Below, piece by piece: positions 1 to 8,227 of a stretch of 64,000 nucleotides of DNA (its first letter is position 1; each line of letters starts with the position of its first letter). The translations under genes were made by a program, and so were the position numbers. The stretch is from assembly GCA_963665575.2 (NCBI GenBank), contig CAXXDW010000004.1, positions 186,001 to 250,000 of the forward strand, read 5' to 3'. Source of the stretch: Rariloculus sp963665575. GTDB taxonomy: Bacteria > Pseudomonadota > Gammaproteobacteria > Steroidobacterales > Rariloculaceae. The notes below the pieces were generated by a model, which had not been told where the DNA came from, did no database searches, and saw only the letters and a list, made by a program, of their open reading frames with translations.

Positions 1-125
1 TCCTGCGCCGTCGCGATACCGGCAGGCGCCGCCATACCCACAACGGCCGCGAGGGCTGCGATCGTTGGCCGACGATCGCACAAACGCGGCCGGACGAAGT
101 CCTTGCGGACTGGCGCCTTGGTCAT
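1..125 (-). CDS. N-terminus of an exported protein, cut by the window edge
   Basis: Only the first 41 codons lie in the window, read from an ATG at 125 toward position 1. They form a basic n-region (MTKAPVRKDFVRPRLCDRR), then an Ala/Val/Gly-rich hydrophobic stretch at about residues 21-36 and an Ala-Thr-Ala end that looks like a signal peptidase I site. The mature protein is not visible, so no function can be given. It is divergent from cobO; a TonB-dependent vitamin B12 receptor often sits next to cobalamin genes, so that is a possible identity, but it is context only. Confidence 0.55.
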   Translation of the reverse strand, partial: MTKAPVRKDFVRPRLCDRRPTIAALAAVVGMAAPAGIATAQ

Positions 126-412
126 GATCGACTCGCTGGACTGGTAAGAAGATGCCCCGGATGGCCGCGGTCGAATTGCGCGTGAATGGGCCAGAGCATC
201 GGCGTAGTCTACCCCATCCGATTCGATCGCGGGACCGGGCAACGCATTGTTCGAGCCTCGCATCTTGACCGAAAAATGCCAGAAAATTGCAACGAAACAG
301 TGGCATGCGTAGAACAACCGGAAACCTCGCAGGCATGCCAACGATTCCACCCGATTCGATGGCATCATTGCGCTACCGGATCCCGAAGGAAACCCGACCC
401 GGAGCTTCAAAC
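126..412. other. Divergent intergenic region between the exported protein and cobO
   Basis: This 287-bp stretch must hold the promoters for both flanking genes. No convincing coding frame is present. The minus strand contains GCCACTGT near 300-307, a word shared with cobalamin riboswitches, but the rest of that consensus is not convincing (see rejected items). Confidence 0.4.
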
Positions 413-1027
413 ATGACCGACACCGCAAGCCGTTCCGAAAAACACGCACAACGCATGAAGGTCCAGCAGACCGAGCACCGCAAACGTATGGCGGCGACTT
501 CGGCGACGGAGCGTGGCCTCGTGCTCGTGTATACGGGAGACGGCAAGGGCAAGTCGAGTTCGGCATTCGGCGTCATCGTGCGTGCACTCGGCTGGGGGCA
601 ACGGGTCGGCGTCGTTCAATTCATCAAGGGCACCTGGAAGACGGGAGAACGGCAGTTCTTTGCGCAGTTCGAGGACCGGATCGTCTGGCGCACCATGGGC
701 GAAGGTTTCACCTGGGATACGCAGGATCTCGAACGCGACACCGCCGCCGCCCAAGCCGCTTTCGGAACATCCCGCGAAATGCTCGAAAGCGGCGATTACG
801 ACCTGATCGTGCTCGACGAGATCAATGTCGCGATGCAACTTGGCTATCTGTCCGCAGACATGGTCATTGAAGGCCTCGAGAACCGGTCCGAGCGTACGAG
901 CGTGATCCTGACCGGGCGAGGTGCGAAGCCGGCGTTGTGCGACTACGCTGACCTGGTCAGCGAAATGCGCGCCGTCAAGCACCCATTCGACTCGGGGATC
1001 AAGGCCGTGCGCGGTCTGGACTTCTGA
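413..1027 (+). CDS. cobO: Cob(I)yrinic acid a,c-diamide adenosyltransferase
   Basis: CobO/BtuR-type corrinoid adenosyltransferase of 204 residues, the usual family length. It moves the adenosyl group from ATP to reduced corrinoid, in cobalamin synthesis or salvage. Visible motifs: the family P-loop GDGKGKSS at residues 42-49, DEINVA at 135-140 (Walker B-like) and TGRGAK at 167-172. The ATG at 413 is chosen over an in-frame start at 287 because GGAG lies at 401-404 and the protein then has a normal N-terminus. No other cob genes are next to it in the window, so it may serve salvage only; that is an inference. Confidence 0.93.
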   Translation: MTDTASRSEKHAQRMKVQQTEHRKRMAATSATERGLVLVYTGDGKGKSSSAFGVIVRALGWGQRVGVVQFIKGTWKTGERQFFAQFEDRIVWRTMGEGFTWDTQDLERDTAAAQAAFGTSREMLESGDYDLIVLDEINVAMQLGYLSADMVIEGLENRSERTSVILTGRGAKPALCDYADLVSEMRAVKHPFDSGIKAVRGLDF

Positions 1028-1254
1028 ACCGGACACGGCTCGCGCCAACGCGCAGCGAAGTCCGCGGCGAGAGTCCTGCATCGCAGCGGAAACGGCGCGG
1101 GCCGCCGACAGGCTCCGAAGAACGGGGATTCCGGAGCCGATCAGCCCGACATCCCGCAATGCGCCAGCGTGTATTATTCGTCGGTGTCGCGGTCTTCGGT
1201 CGGACGCAGGCGTCCGGGCGTTGCCTTGAACATCACTTGAGGCCATCGAACCCG

Positions 1255-2301
1255 ATGCGCGAAAGACATCGAATCAACAAGAGAGTGCGGTTCGCAGGCG
1301 GACTCGTCACAGCGGTCCTTCTGGGCGGCTCCCTGTACGGCTGCGACGCGACCGAAACCGCGCAGGTAGGCGGCTGGGAACCCCCGATGACGCCCTGGGG
1401 CGAACCGGACCTGCAGGGGATGTGGCCGCTCAACCATCTGATCGGCGTCGGTCTGCAGCGCAACCCCGACTTCGGCGAGCGCCTTTTCATGACCGACGAG
1501 GAATTCGCAGCGGAGCAGGAAAGCGTCCGGGCGCGCGATGAGCGGTTCGTGCAAGGCACGATCCCGGTAGCCGACGCTGCCGGACGCGCACTGCGCCAGA
1601 CGTCGCTGATCGTCGATCCGCCCGATGGGCAGTTTCCGCCGCTGACCGAATACGGTGAGCAACTGCAGGCCGACATGCGCAGCAGCTACCGCCCCGGCCA
1701 GACCGTGTTCGACGACATTTCCGATTTCAGCGCCTGGGACAGGTGCATCACACGCGGCATGCCGGTCTCGATGCTGCCGCGCAACTACAACAACGGCATC
1801 GAGATCGTCCAGTCGCCTGGATACGTCGTCCTGCTGATCGAGATGGCCCACGAGGCGCGAATCATCCCGACCGACGGCCGGGAACCGCTCGATCCTGCGA
1901 TCAGGCAGTGGCTCGGCGAGCCGCGGGGACGGTGGGAAGGGAACACGCTCGTCGTCGAAACGACGAATTACAACGGCCGAGTCGGCAAGACCAGCGCCGG
2001 AGTGCCCGGAAGCCCCGGTCCGTTGCAGCCATCAACGCCCAACATGCGCACCATCGAACGCTTTACACGGGTCAGCGACGAGCAGATCGATTATGAACTC
2101 GTCGTCGAGGACCCGGAAGTGCTTGCGACCGGATCGTTCACCATCCGTTATCCGATGTTCCTCGATAACGACTATGTGGCGTACGAATACTCCTGTCACG
2201 AGGGCAATACGGCAGTGCGCAACTACATCGAAACGTCGCGTTTCGAGCGTGCAGAGCTGGCGGAACAAGCGGAACAGAACGAGCAACAACAGGGTCTTTA
2301 A
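1255..2301 (+). CDS. Lipoprotein of the TDGR/WDGD secreted family
   Basis: A 348-residue predicted lipoprotein: a basic n-region, a hydrophobic core and a lipobox ending in Leu-Tyr-Gly-Cys at about residue 25. The ATG at 1255 is chosen because it places this signal at the N-terminus. The mature part begins with a DLQGMW motif and later has a Cys-x-x-Arg-Gly-Met-Pro segment, PTDGREP, a RWEGNTLVVET strand and a DPEVLATG segment. The same order of motifs occurs in four other proteins of this window (3913, 31739, 33335 and 40069). Function unknown. Unlike three of its relatives it has no DUF6152 gene beside it. Confidence 0.75.
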   Translation: MRERHRINKRVRFAGGLVTAVLLGGSLYGCDATETAQVGGWEPPMTPWGEPDLQGMWPLNHLIGVGLQRNPDFGERLFMTDEEFAAEQESVRARDERFVQGTIPVADAAGRALRQTSLIVDPPDGQFPPLTEYGEQLQADMRSSYRPGQTVFDDISDFSAWDRCITRGMPVSMLPRNYNNGIEIVQSPGYVVLLIEMAHEARIIPTDGREPLDPAIRQWLGEPRGRWEGNTLVVETTNYNGRVGKTSAGVPGSPGPLQPSTPNMRTIERFTRVSDEQIDYELVVEDPEVLATGSFTIRYPMFLDNDYVAYEYSCHEGNTAVRNYIETSRFERAELAEQAEQNEQQQGL

Positions 2302-2393
2302 ACCAGCCAGGATGCCACACCGGTAGAGGATTCTGGCCGAAACTCAAAATCATTCACGCACCGGCGCGGGTGACGGAAAAGGTGAGCTTGCAA

Positions 2394-3371
2394 ATGACAA
2401 CCAGATTGATGTTCCAAATTGCCTCGCTACCGTTCTACGTCTTGTTTGGCAGCATCGCGCTTGCCGACTGCGACATGGAAAACTGGGTTCAGGATGCCGC
2501 CGACGCCTGGGAAAACAATGGGGTGGTAGAGGAAACGCTCTGTTATGTCGAACTGCTGGACGCGATGGACCTTGAAGCCGCGCAGGAGTACGGCAGGCAG
2601 TACGATGAGGAACTTCAGCGCCGCGGTCACCCGGTCGCGGCCTACAAGATCGGCATTCACTTGCCGAGCGTGCAACCGATGTTTGGCCTGAGCGGTCCGT
2701 TGTTCGGCAGCCTGCACGGTGAGGGCGCGCTGCTCGAGAACAATGGCGAGGTGCCGGTGCAGGGACAGGCGCTGAATCTCGAGCCCGACTTTCTGTTGCG
2801 AGTCGGCAGCGAGCGCATCAACGAGGCGACAACGATTGAGGAAGCGGCGCAATACATCGAAGCCGTCTGCGCCTTCATGGAACTTCCCGTTTTCCTGAAC
2901 AATCCGGAACAGGTCGAGCCGGGCATCGGCCTCAGTGCGCATTTCATGCAGGCGACCAGCGCGGGCGGCCGCTACGGCGTCGTCGGCGACTGCCTGAATA
3001 CCGCGGACGACCCGAACATCGTGGAGAATCTCCGCACCATGCGCGTAGTGGGTACAGACCACACGGGCACGGAACAGTCGTTCAAGGACCAGCAGACGGA
3101 CGAACTGCACCTGCTGATCACGGCACTGATGGCGGCGGATTTTCTCGAACGACGAGGCCAGTCACTGCAAGCAGGCGACCTGATCAGCGTAGGTGCGCTG
3201 GCGGGAAATCCTCGGCGTATTTCGGCAGCCGCAGATCCCGCAGGCGGCGCGGCAGTCGGCGTCGGCGAGCCTGATCCGGAGTGGTCGAACCTGCATGCCG
3301 ACAGCCCTGCCAAGCATGTGAGCTATTACATCGGCGACCAGATTCTGACGGTAACGGCGAATTTCAGGTAG
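2394..3371 (+). CDS. Exported 2-keto-4-pentenoate hydratase-like (MhpD fold) protein
   Basis: A 325-residue protein with a signal peptide (hydrophobic residues 5-22, cleavage near ALA-D) followed by a domain resembling 2-keto-4-pentenoate hydratases of the fumarylacetoacetase superfamily. AAYKIGIHLPSVQ (about 83-95) matches the GRKVGLTHPKVQ region of MhpD, and AGDLISVGAL near the C-terminus matches RTGDIILTGAL. The metal-ligand positions appear as E130, D132 and E163, where MhpD has three Glu. The ATG at 2394 is preferred to a GTG at 2370 because it gives a clean signal peptide. Cytoplasmic hydratases lack export signals, so substrate and activity are open. Family placement is by eye. Confidence 0.65.
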   Translation: MTTRLMFQIASLPFYVLFGSIALADCDMENWVQDAADAWENNGVVEETLCYVELLDAMDLEAAQEYGRQYDEELQRRGHPVAAYKIGIHLPSVQPMFGLSGPLFGSLHGEGALLENNGEVPVQGQALNLEPDFLLRVGSERINEATTIEEAAQYIEAVCAFMELPVFLNNPEQVEPGIGLSAHFMQATSAGGRYGVVGDCLNTADDPNIVENLRTMRVVGTDHTGTEQSFKDQQTDELHLLITALMAADFLERRGQSLQAGDLISVGALAGNPRRISAAADPAGGAAVGVGEPDPEWSNLHADSPAKHVSYYIGDQILTVTANFR

Positions 3372-3431
3372 GGAGCAGTCCCCCATTCCGAAAGACAGGC
3401 ATTCCGCCTCCCGATTGGTGCGATTTGGGGG

Positions 3432-3839
3432 CTAGTCGTCCGGAGCGCGCGTCCCGCCGAGACCCAGGATGCGCCCGTCGGGGAACTCGATCCCGCGCGA
3501 CTGCGCACGCAAGGAGCCATCCTTCGCACCAAATCCCTCGACACGGACCCGGGTGCCGGGCGGGAGCGAGTTGCGGTCCCAGCCCTGACGCATGAGGACC
3601 GACGGCGATCCGCCCTCGATTTTCCAGGTCTCGACGGTGCCGTCTTCCTTCGTCACGTTGATGTGCAGCCAGGAATGGGGATTGACCCATTCCATCATCA
3701 GGACCTCGCCTTCGAGCGTCACCGGGCGGTCACGGGAGAATTCGGCCGCGAAGGAATGATGCGCGGACGTCGGCAACGAAACCGCCATGAACGCGATGGC
3801 CGTTGCTGTACCGACACCCGTCAGTCTGCTGTAACTCAT
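3432..3839 (-). CDS. DUF6152 family exported protein
   Basis: Small secreted protein of 135 residues. After a signal peptide ending near PTSAHHSFAAEF it shows the DUF6152 pattern: AHHSFAAEF, a VTLEGEV strand, EWVNPHSW, VETWKIEGGSP, a LPPGTRVRVEGF turn and a C-terminal DG segment. The ATG at 3839 is set by GGGAG about 8 bases upstream. Function of the family is unknown; the predicted location is the periplasm. It lies 73 bp downstream of the TDGR-family gene at 3913-4716 on the same strand, so the two probably form one transcript, as at two other loci here. Confidence 0.85.
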   Translation of the reverse strand: MSYSRLTGVGTATAIAFMAVSLPTSAHHSFAAEFSRDRPVTLEGEVLMMEWVNPHSWLHINVTKEDGTVETWKIEGGSPSVLMRQGWDRNSLPPGTRVRVEGFGAKDGSLRAQSRGIEFPDGRILGLGGTRAPDD

Positions 3840-3912
3840 GACTTCAATCTCCCGACGTTCAGACCTCCGGCCCCTGTGCGTCGCCTCCGGATTCAATGCC
3901 AAAACCGATACC

Positions 3913-4716
3913 TCACTCCTCTTGCAGCAGGAGATCCGAATAAAGAAGCGTGTCCGCGAACGGTACGCACTTGTGCTCGAGCAACTGTGCATTGTCCTCG
4001 ATGAGCCGGTAAAGAGGCATTTCGATTGTCCAGGGCGCCGAAAAGGTCAGCGGATCCTCGAGCGTCGCCTGATACCGGATGTGATCGGGCCCCTGCAGTT
4101 CGAAACGCTCGGTGACCACGAGTTGGTTGCTGAAGTGGTTGCCGGCCCGGTCGAGCCAGCCCATGCCGTTCTGGTTCGTCGTGCGCACGACGAGCACGTC
4201 GCCGTCCCACTGTCCGCTCGACTTGCCCATCCACGAGTCGAGCGGCAGTTCGGAGTCGTCGTTCATTCGAATGATCCGATTCCCGGCGGCGAAAGGATAG
4301 GACATCAGAATGTCGCCGTTGCCCTGAAAGATCTGGAACGGAATCTCGTGATAGGTATAGCGCGGAATCCCCAGCATGTAGCAATTCGCTTCGGGATCCG
4401 CGGCCGGCCAGTTGGCGCGATTCGCGTCGCGTTCCGCGAGCGCCTCCGGCAGATACGGGATCGGGCCACCCCCCTGGATGACGCTTTGTCCGGGCGGAAT
4501 CGCTCCAATCGCGCCGAGCTGCCAGAAATCCTCAAGCGCTTCGGCCGAGTGCGCCTCAAGATTCCAGTTGGCGGTGTTCGCGGCCTTCCATATGCCGTTC
4601 AGGTTCGGCCGACCCGCGACGCGGTCAAGACGACCGGCGTCCTGGGCGATTGCCGGGGCGGCCGTCGCCAGCACTGCGACCAACGCTAGGATCGCTTCGC
4701 TGAATCGAATTCGCAT
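3913..4716 (-). CDS. Exported TDGR/WDGD-family protein, partner of DUF6152
   Basis: 267 residues with a signal peptide ending at about AIAQ (residue 25), then a PNLNGIW motif. Shared family marks: a Cys-containing segment near the middle (ANCYMLGIPRY), a GQWDGDVLVV strand, VTERF, LEDPLTF followed by APWTIE, and a late Cys in HKCVPF. The usual TDGR is replaced by NDDSELP. No catalytic motif that I recognise. It is the first gene of a likely two-gene operon with the DUF6152 gene at 3432-3839. A TATACT hexamer at 4781-4786 (minus strand) could be its -10 box. Confidence 0.75.
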   Translation of the reverse strand: MRIRFSEAILALVAVLATAAPAIAQDAGRLDRVAGRPNLNGIWKAANTANWNLEAHSAEALEDFWQLGAIGAIPPGQSVIQGGGPIPYLPEALAERDANRANWPAADPEANCYMLGIPRYTYHEIPFQIFQGNGDILMSYPFAAGNRIIRMNDDSELPLDSWMGKSSGQWDGDVLVVRTTNQNGMGWLDRAGNHFSNQLVVTERFELQGPDHIRYQATLEDPLTFSAPWTIEMPLYRLIEDNAQLLEHKCVPFADTLLYSDLLLQEE

Positions 4717-4869
4717 CTATGCACCTGATTTCGCAAGGGCCGACAACACCCGGAAAGTCTGCCGACCGCTTCGATTCGCAGTATACATCGCCGCCGGCGG
4801 CACAAAGGACGGCTGATACCGCGTCACCGAAGCTCTGCACGGGTTGGTAAACCAGAGGAGTGCCCGGGT

Positions 4870-5104
4870 TCACGCGAGAGCTGGCGGGAGTTCCTGATCG
4901 CCGTCGCACAGCGCAGGCGGCATCGACCATTCCCAGACTTTGCCGTCTTCTGGATGTTCGACGCTGCGGTCCCAGGTAAAGATGCGCCGCGCAAGGACAT
5001 CGAACTCAATCGATCGTCATTGCCTCGCCACGATGGTAATGCGCTGTTGCCGGGAACACGAGTAACGGATTTTCCTCGCTGGCTTGTCGTATATTGGTGC
5101 GCCA
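4870..5104 (-). pseudogene. Degraded remnant of an unidentified gene
   Basis: In the 454-bp gap between 4716 and 5171 the minus strand carries two protein-like pieces in different frames. One runs from about 5104 to a stop at 5006-5008 and includes ENPLLVFPATAHYHRGEA. The second follows in another frame to a stop at 4870-4872 and includes FDVLARRIFTWDRSVEHP and GKVWEWSMPP. Read together they look like the C-terminus of one protein broken by a frameshift near 5010. No start is visible and the 5' side is overrun by the quinoprotein gene. I do not recognise the family. The rest of the gap appears non-coding. Confidence 0.35.
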
Positions 5105-5170
5105 GAGAAATGAACTTGACCGATAGCGGCAGCAGGCCGAGTCGGCTCATCGCACGCGCAAGGGGGATGG

Positions 5171-7201
5171 ATGGCCACGAGTGCAGCACGATGCCCTGCC
5201 CTGCGTCGTGCCCGGCGGTTCTCTCTTCGCACGGCGCAGGCCGCGGCGATGCTCGCCGTTTCGATTGCACCGGCTCTCGGCATTGCACAGGAAAGTGACG
5301 ACACTCCCGCGGGCAGCAACGTCGAACGGGGAGCACGCAATTCCGCCGCAGATTGGCCGATGTATCACCGCGACCTCGCGGGCACGCGCTACTCGCCGCT
5401 GACCGGGATCACGCCGGAGAATGTCAACCGCCTCGCACTGGCCTGGACGTACATGTTCAACCGGCCGGACCGCGAGAGAATCTCGGGACCAAGTTCGTTC
5501 GAGCTCTACCAGCAGATCACACCGATCGTCGTCGACGGGATCATGTACATGCCCTCCGGCGATCGCGTCGTCGCGCTCAGCCCCGAAACCGGGCAGGAAC
5601 TTTGGGTTCACGAACTCGAGGAAGGCCTCGCGTCGTTTCGTGGCGTGAGCTACTGGGCAGGCGACGACGACCATTCCGCGCGAATTTTCTTCACCTCGCT
5701 GCGCAAGATCATCGCGCTCAACGCCTCCGACGGCACACCTGCGGTGGATTTCGGCGAGCAAGCCGAGATCGTGCTCGAGGTGCCCTATGCAGGCGCTCCG
5801 ACAATCGTCGGCAACACGATCGTCATTGGCGCGAACTTCTTCGGCCCGGGTGAGCGCCACATCGGACCGCAGCTTACCGAGCCGCACGGACAGCCCGGCA
5901 ACTCGCGCGCGTTCGATGCGGTAACCGGCCGAAAACTCTGGGAATTTGTCACGATTCCGCGGCCCGGCGAGCCCGGCCACGAGACCTGGGGCAACGAAAG
6001 CTGGCGCGACCGCACAGGAAACAATGCCTGGGCTTTCGCGCTTACCACCGATCCGGACGCGGGCCTCGTCTACATGCCTCTGAGTTCACCCGGCGCCAAC
6101 TACTACGGCGGCGATCGTCCCGGCAACAACGAACCGTCAAATTCTGTCGTTGCGGTCGACGTCGCGACCGGCACCTTGCGGTGGTACTTCCAGAACATCC
6201 GCCACGGAATCTGGGACTACAACCTGCCGCCGGCGCCGGCATTGTTCGATGTCGAAGTCGACGGTGAGACGATTCCGGCGCTCGCGCAAACGGGCAAATC
6301 CGGCTGGATGTTCATCCTGAACCGCCTCACGGGCGAGCCCATATTCGGCGTCGAGGACGTACCGGTGCCGGCCGGCGACGTGCCGGGCGAGTGGTACGCG
6401 CCGACGCAGCCGATTCCGGTTAAACCTCCCGCAGTCTCTCGCGTCGACTTCGATCCGGCCACCGACATGGTCACGCCCGAGCACACGAGCGCCGCACATG
6501 CCGAGGCCTGCCGCGCGCTCTGGGACGGAATCGGCTACTACACAGACGGGCCTTATACGCCTTTCAACCTCAAGGTGTCTGACGATACGCCGCCCTCGCT
6601 CGTGTTCCCGAGCCTGACGGGCGGGGTCAACTGGGGCGGCGTCGCGGTCGATCCGCAATTGAACTACATCTTCGTGAACTCGAAGGACGAGGCGAGTGTC
6701 GGCTGGACGGTCCCGAATCCACGCTACAGTGAGGAAACCTCGTACGGTCAGGTTCCGTTCGTGCGTGGCAATGGCCCGCGCTTCGCGGCGCCCCTCGACG
6801 ACGAATCCGAACAGGCGATCCCCTGTCATGCGCCGCCATGGGCAAGTCTGCTCGCGATCGATGCGAACACCGGCGACATCGCCTGGTCCGTGCCGCTAGG
6901 CGTCAACGAAACATTGCCGGAAGGCAAGCAGCAAGTCGGTTCGCCGGGCTACGGCGGCCCCATCGTCACGGCCGGCGGTCTGGTCTTCATCGGCGCGACC
7001 GGCGACGGGCGCTTTCGGGCGTTCGATTCGCGGACCGGCGACGAGCTTTGGTCGTACCGCGTCCCGCACAATATCACTGCCATCCCGATCAGTTATGAAG
7101 GCAGGAACAGCAAGCAGTACATTGCCGTCACGGCCGCGCGTGGCGGCAGCGCAGGACCGGGCCGCGAAGGGCTTTACGTGTTCAGCCTGCCGGACGATTG
7201 A
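5171..7201 (+). CDS. PQQ-dependent dehydrogenase (quinoprotein glucose dehydrogenase type)
   Basis: 676 residues, exported (signal peptide to about AQES, residue 40), then an eight-bladed quinoprotein propeller. Typical features are DWPMYHRDLAGTRYSPL at the mature N-terminus, repeated blade motifs of the kind GxxLW/DxxTGxxxW (ALSPETGQELW, FDAVTGRKLWEF, FDSRTGDELWSY) and a C-terminal GRNSKQYIAVTAARGG segment. Such enzymes oxidise alcohols or sugars in the periplasm with PQQ and pass electrons to quinone or cytochrome. There is no fused cytochrome domain and no pqq biosynthesis gene in the window. The start at 5171 follows AGGGGG; a second ATG at 5167 is out of frame. Substrate unknown. Confidence 0.87.
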   Translation: MATSAARCPALRRARRFSLRTAQAAAMLAVSIAPALGIAQESDDTPAGSNVERGARNSAADWPMYHRDLAGTRYSPLTGITPENVNRLALAWTYMFNRPDRERISGPSSFELYQQITPIVVDGIMYMPSGDRVVALSPETGQELWVHELEEGLASFRGVSYWAGDDDHSARIFFTSLRKIIALNASDGTPAVDFGEQAEIVLEVPYAGAPTIVGNTIVIGANFFGPGERHIGPQLTEPHGQPGNSRAFDAVTGRKLWEFVTIPRPGEPGHETWGNESWRDRTGNNAWAFALTTDPDAGLVYMPLSSPGANYYGGDRPGNNEPSNSVVAVDVATGTLRWYFQNIRHGIWDYNLPPAPALFDVEVDGETIPALAQTGKSGWMFILNRLTGEPIFGVEDVPVPAGDVPGEWYAPTQPIPVKPPAVSRVDFDPATDMVTPEHTSAAHAEACRALWDGIGYYTDGPYTPFNLKVSDDTPPSLVFPSLTGGVNWGGVAVDPQLNYIFVNSKDEASVGWTVPNPRYSEETSYGQVPFVRGNGPRFAAPLDDESEQAIPCHAPPWASLLAIDANTGDIAWSVPLGVNETLPEGKQQVGSPGYGGPIVTAGGLVFIGATGDGRFRAFDSRTGDELWSYRVPHNITAIPISYEGRNSKQYIAVTAARGGSAGPGREGLYVFSLPDD

Positions 7202-7241
7202 GTCGCGACCACAACGACCTGAATCTCGGAGAACCCATCAG

Positions 7242-8108
7242 ATGTGCGATGAAATCACCTTCCCGAAGCAACCCCTCGACGCGCACAGCCTGACGCGCAG
7301 GGACTTCGGCGCGCTTTCAGTCGGCGCGAGTATTGCAATGATGCTGCCTCGAGCGGCGAACGCCGTCGACGCCACCGTTACGGAGGTCGACGTGCCGACA
7401 CCCGACGGCATCGCCGACTGCTACTTCGCTCACCCGATCGCGGGTTCGCACCCGGCAGTCGTGATCTGGCCGGACGCCCGCGGCATACGCGATACCTACC
7501 GGCAGCTTGCCGTGCGCCTCGCCGAGTCGAGCTACGCGGTGCTCGTCGTGAATCCCTACTATCGCAGCCATCGCGGGCCAGTCCTGCCCGACGGCACGGA
7601 TCCGAGACAGGGCAACACGATGGAGATACTGCGGCCACTGCTCGCTGAACTGTCGCCAACGACCGAACTCACTGACGCGATAACGATGGTCGAGTTTCTC
7701 GATACCCAGGATGTCGTCGACACGGGCCGGCAGATGGGCACGCTCGGCTTCTGTCTCGGCGGCCCGGCCACATTTCGCACTGCGGCACGGTTTCCGGAGC
7801 GCGTCGGCGCCGGCGCGTCGTTCCACGGCGTCCGCCTCGTCACCGACCAGCCGACGAGTCCGCACCTCTTGGTCCCGCAAATGGACGCCGGATTCCTCAT
7901 CGCCATCGCCGAGGATGACGACGAAAACGATCCTGAAGCCAAGACCGTGCTGCGTGAATCGTTCGACGAAGCAGGCCTGCACGCGGAAATCGAGGTCTAC
8001 CAGGGCGCCATGCACTCCTGGACGACGCCTGACTCGCCCGTCCACCATCCGGAACAGGCCGAACGGGCCTGGAACCGGATGCTGACCCTGTTCGAATCCA
8101 ACCTGTAG
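7242..8108 (+). CDS. Dienelactone hydrolase family protein with Tat-type signal
   Basis: 288-residue alpha/beta hydrolase of the dienelactone hydrolase family. The nucleophile is Cys171 in GFCLGG (classical enzymes have G-x-C-x-G-G); the acid is probably an Asp near 225 (IAEDDDEN) and the base His258 in GAMHSW. The N-terminus has LTRRDFGALSVGAS, a twin-arginine signal, so the folded enzyme is likely exported. The ATG at 7242 has GGAG at 7229-7232. It starts 40 bp after the quinoprotein stop, suggesting co-transcription. It may hydrolyse lactones produced by that dehydrogenase; this is inferred from position. Confidence 0.85.
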   Translation: MCDEITFPKQPLDAHSLTRRDFGALSVGASIAMMLPRAANAVDATVTEVDVPTPDGIADCYFAHPIAGSHPAVVIWPDARGIRDTYRQLAVRLAESSYAVLVVNPYYRSHRGPVLPDGTDPRQGNTMEILRPLLAELSPTTELTDAITMVEFLDTQDVVDTGRQMGTLGFCLGGPATFRTAARFPERVGAGASFHGVRLVTDQPTSPHLLVPQMDAGFLIAIAEDDDENDPEAKTVLRESFDEAGLHAEIEVYQGAMHSWTTPDSPVHHPEQAERAWNRMLTLFESNL

Positions 8109-8227
8109 TAAGTTGCACATCTTGCAGAGTGATCCGGTTCGAAAGGCTGAAATCGGTGGCGAACAAGATCAGCGATTCGGACACGGGATCCCCATTTAAA
8201 TCGCGCGGACAGCGCATCGGAGAGTTC

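Noticed and set aside
126..412. Cobalamin riboswitch on the minus strand upstream of the exported protein
   Set aside because: GCCACTGT and a GGGATCCGGT segment recall the aptamer, but the remaining conserved boxes are not in the right order or spacing. A covariance search would be needed.
4993..5030. In-frame UGA as selenocysteine in the broken gene near 5017
   Set aside because: The upstream frame does not look like protein and no SECIS hairpin or Sec partner motif is evident; a frameshift explains the pattern better.
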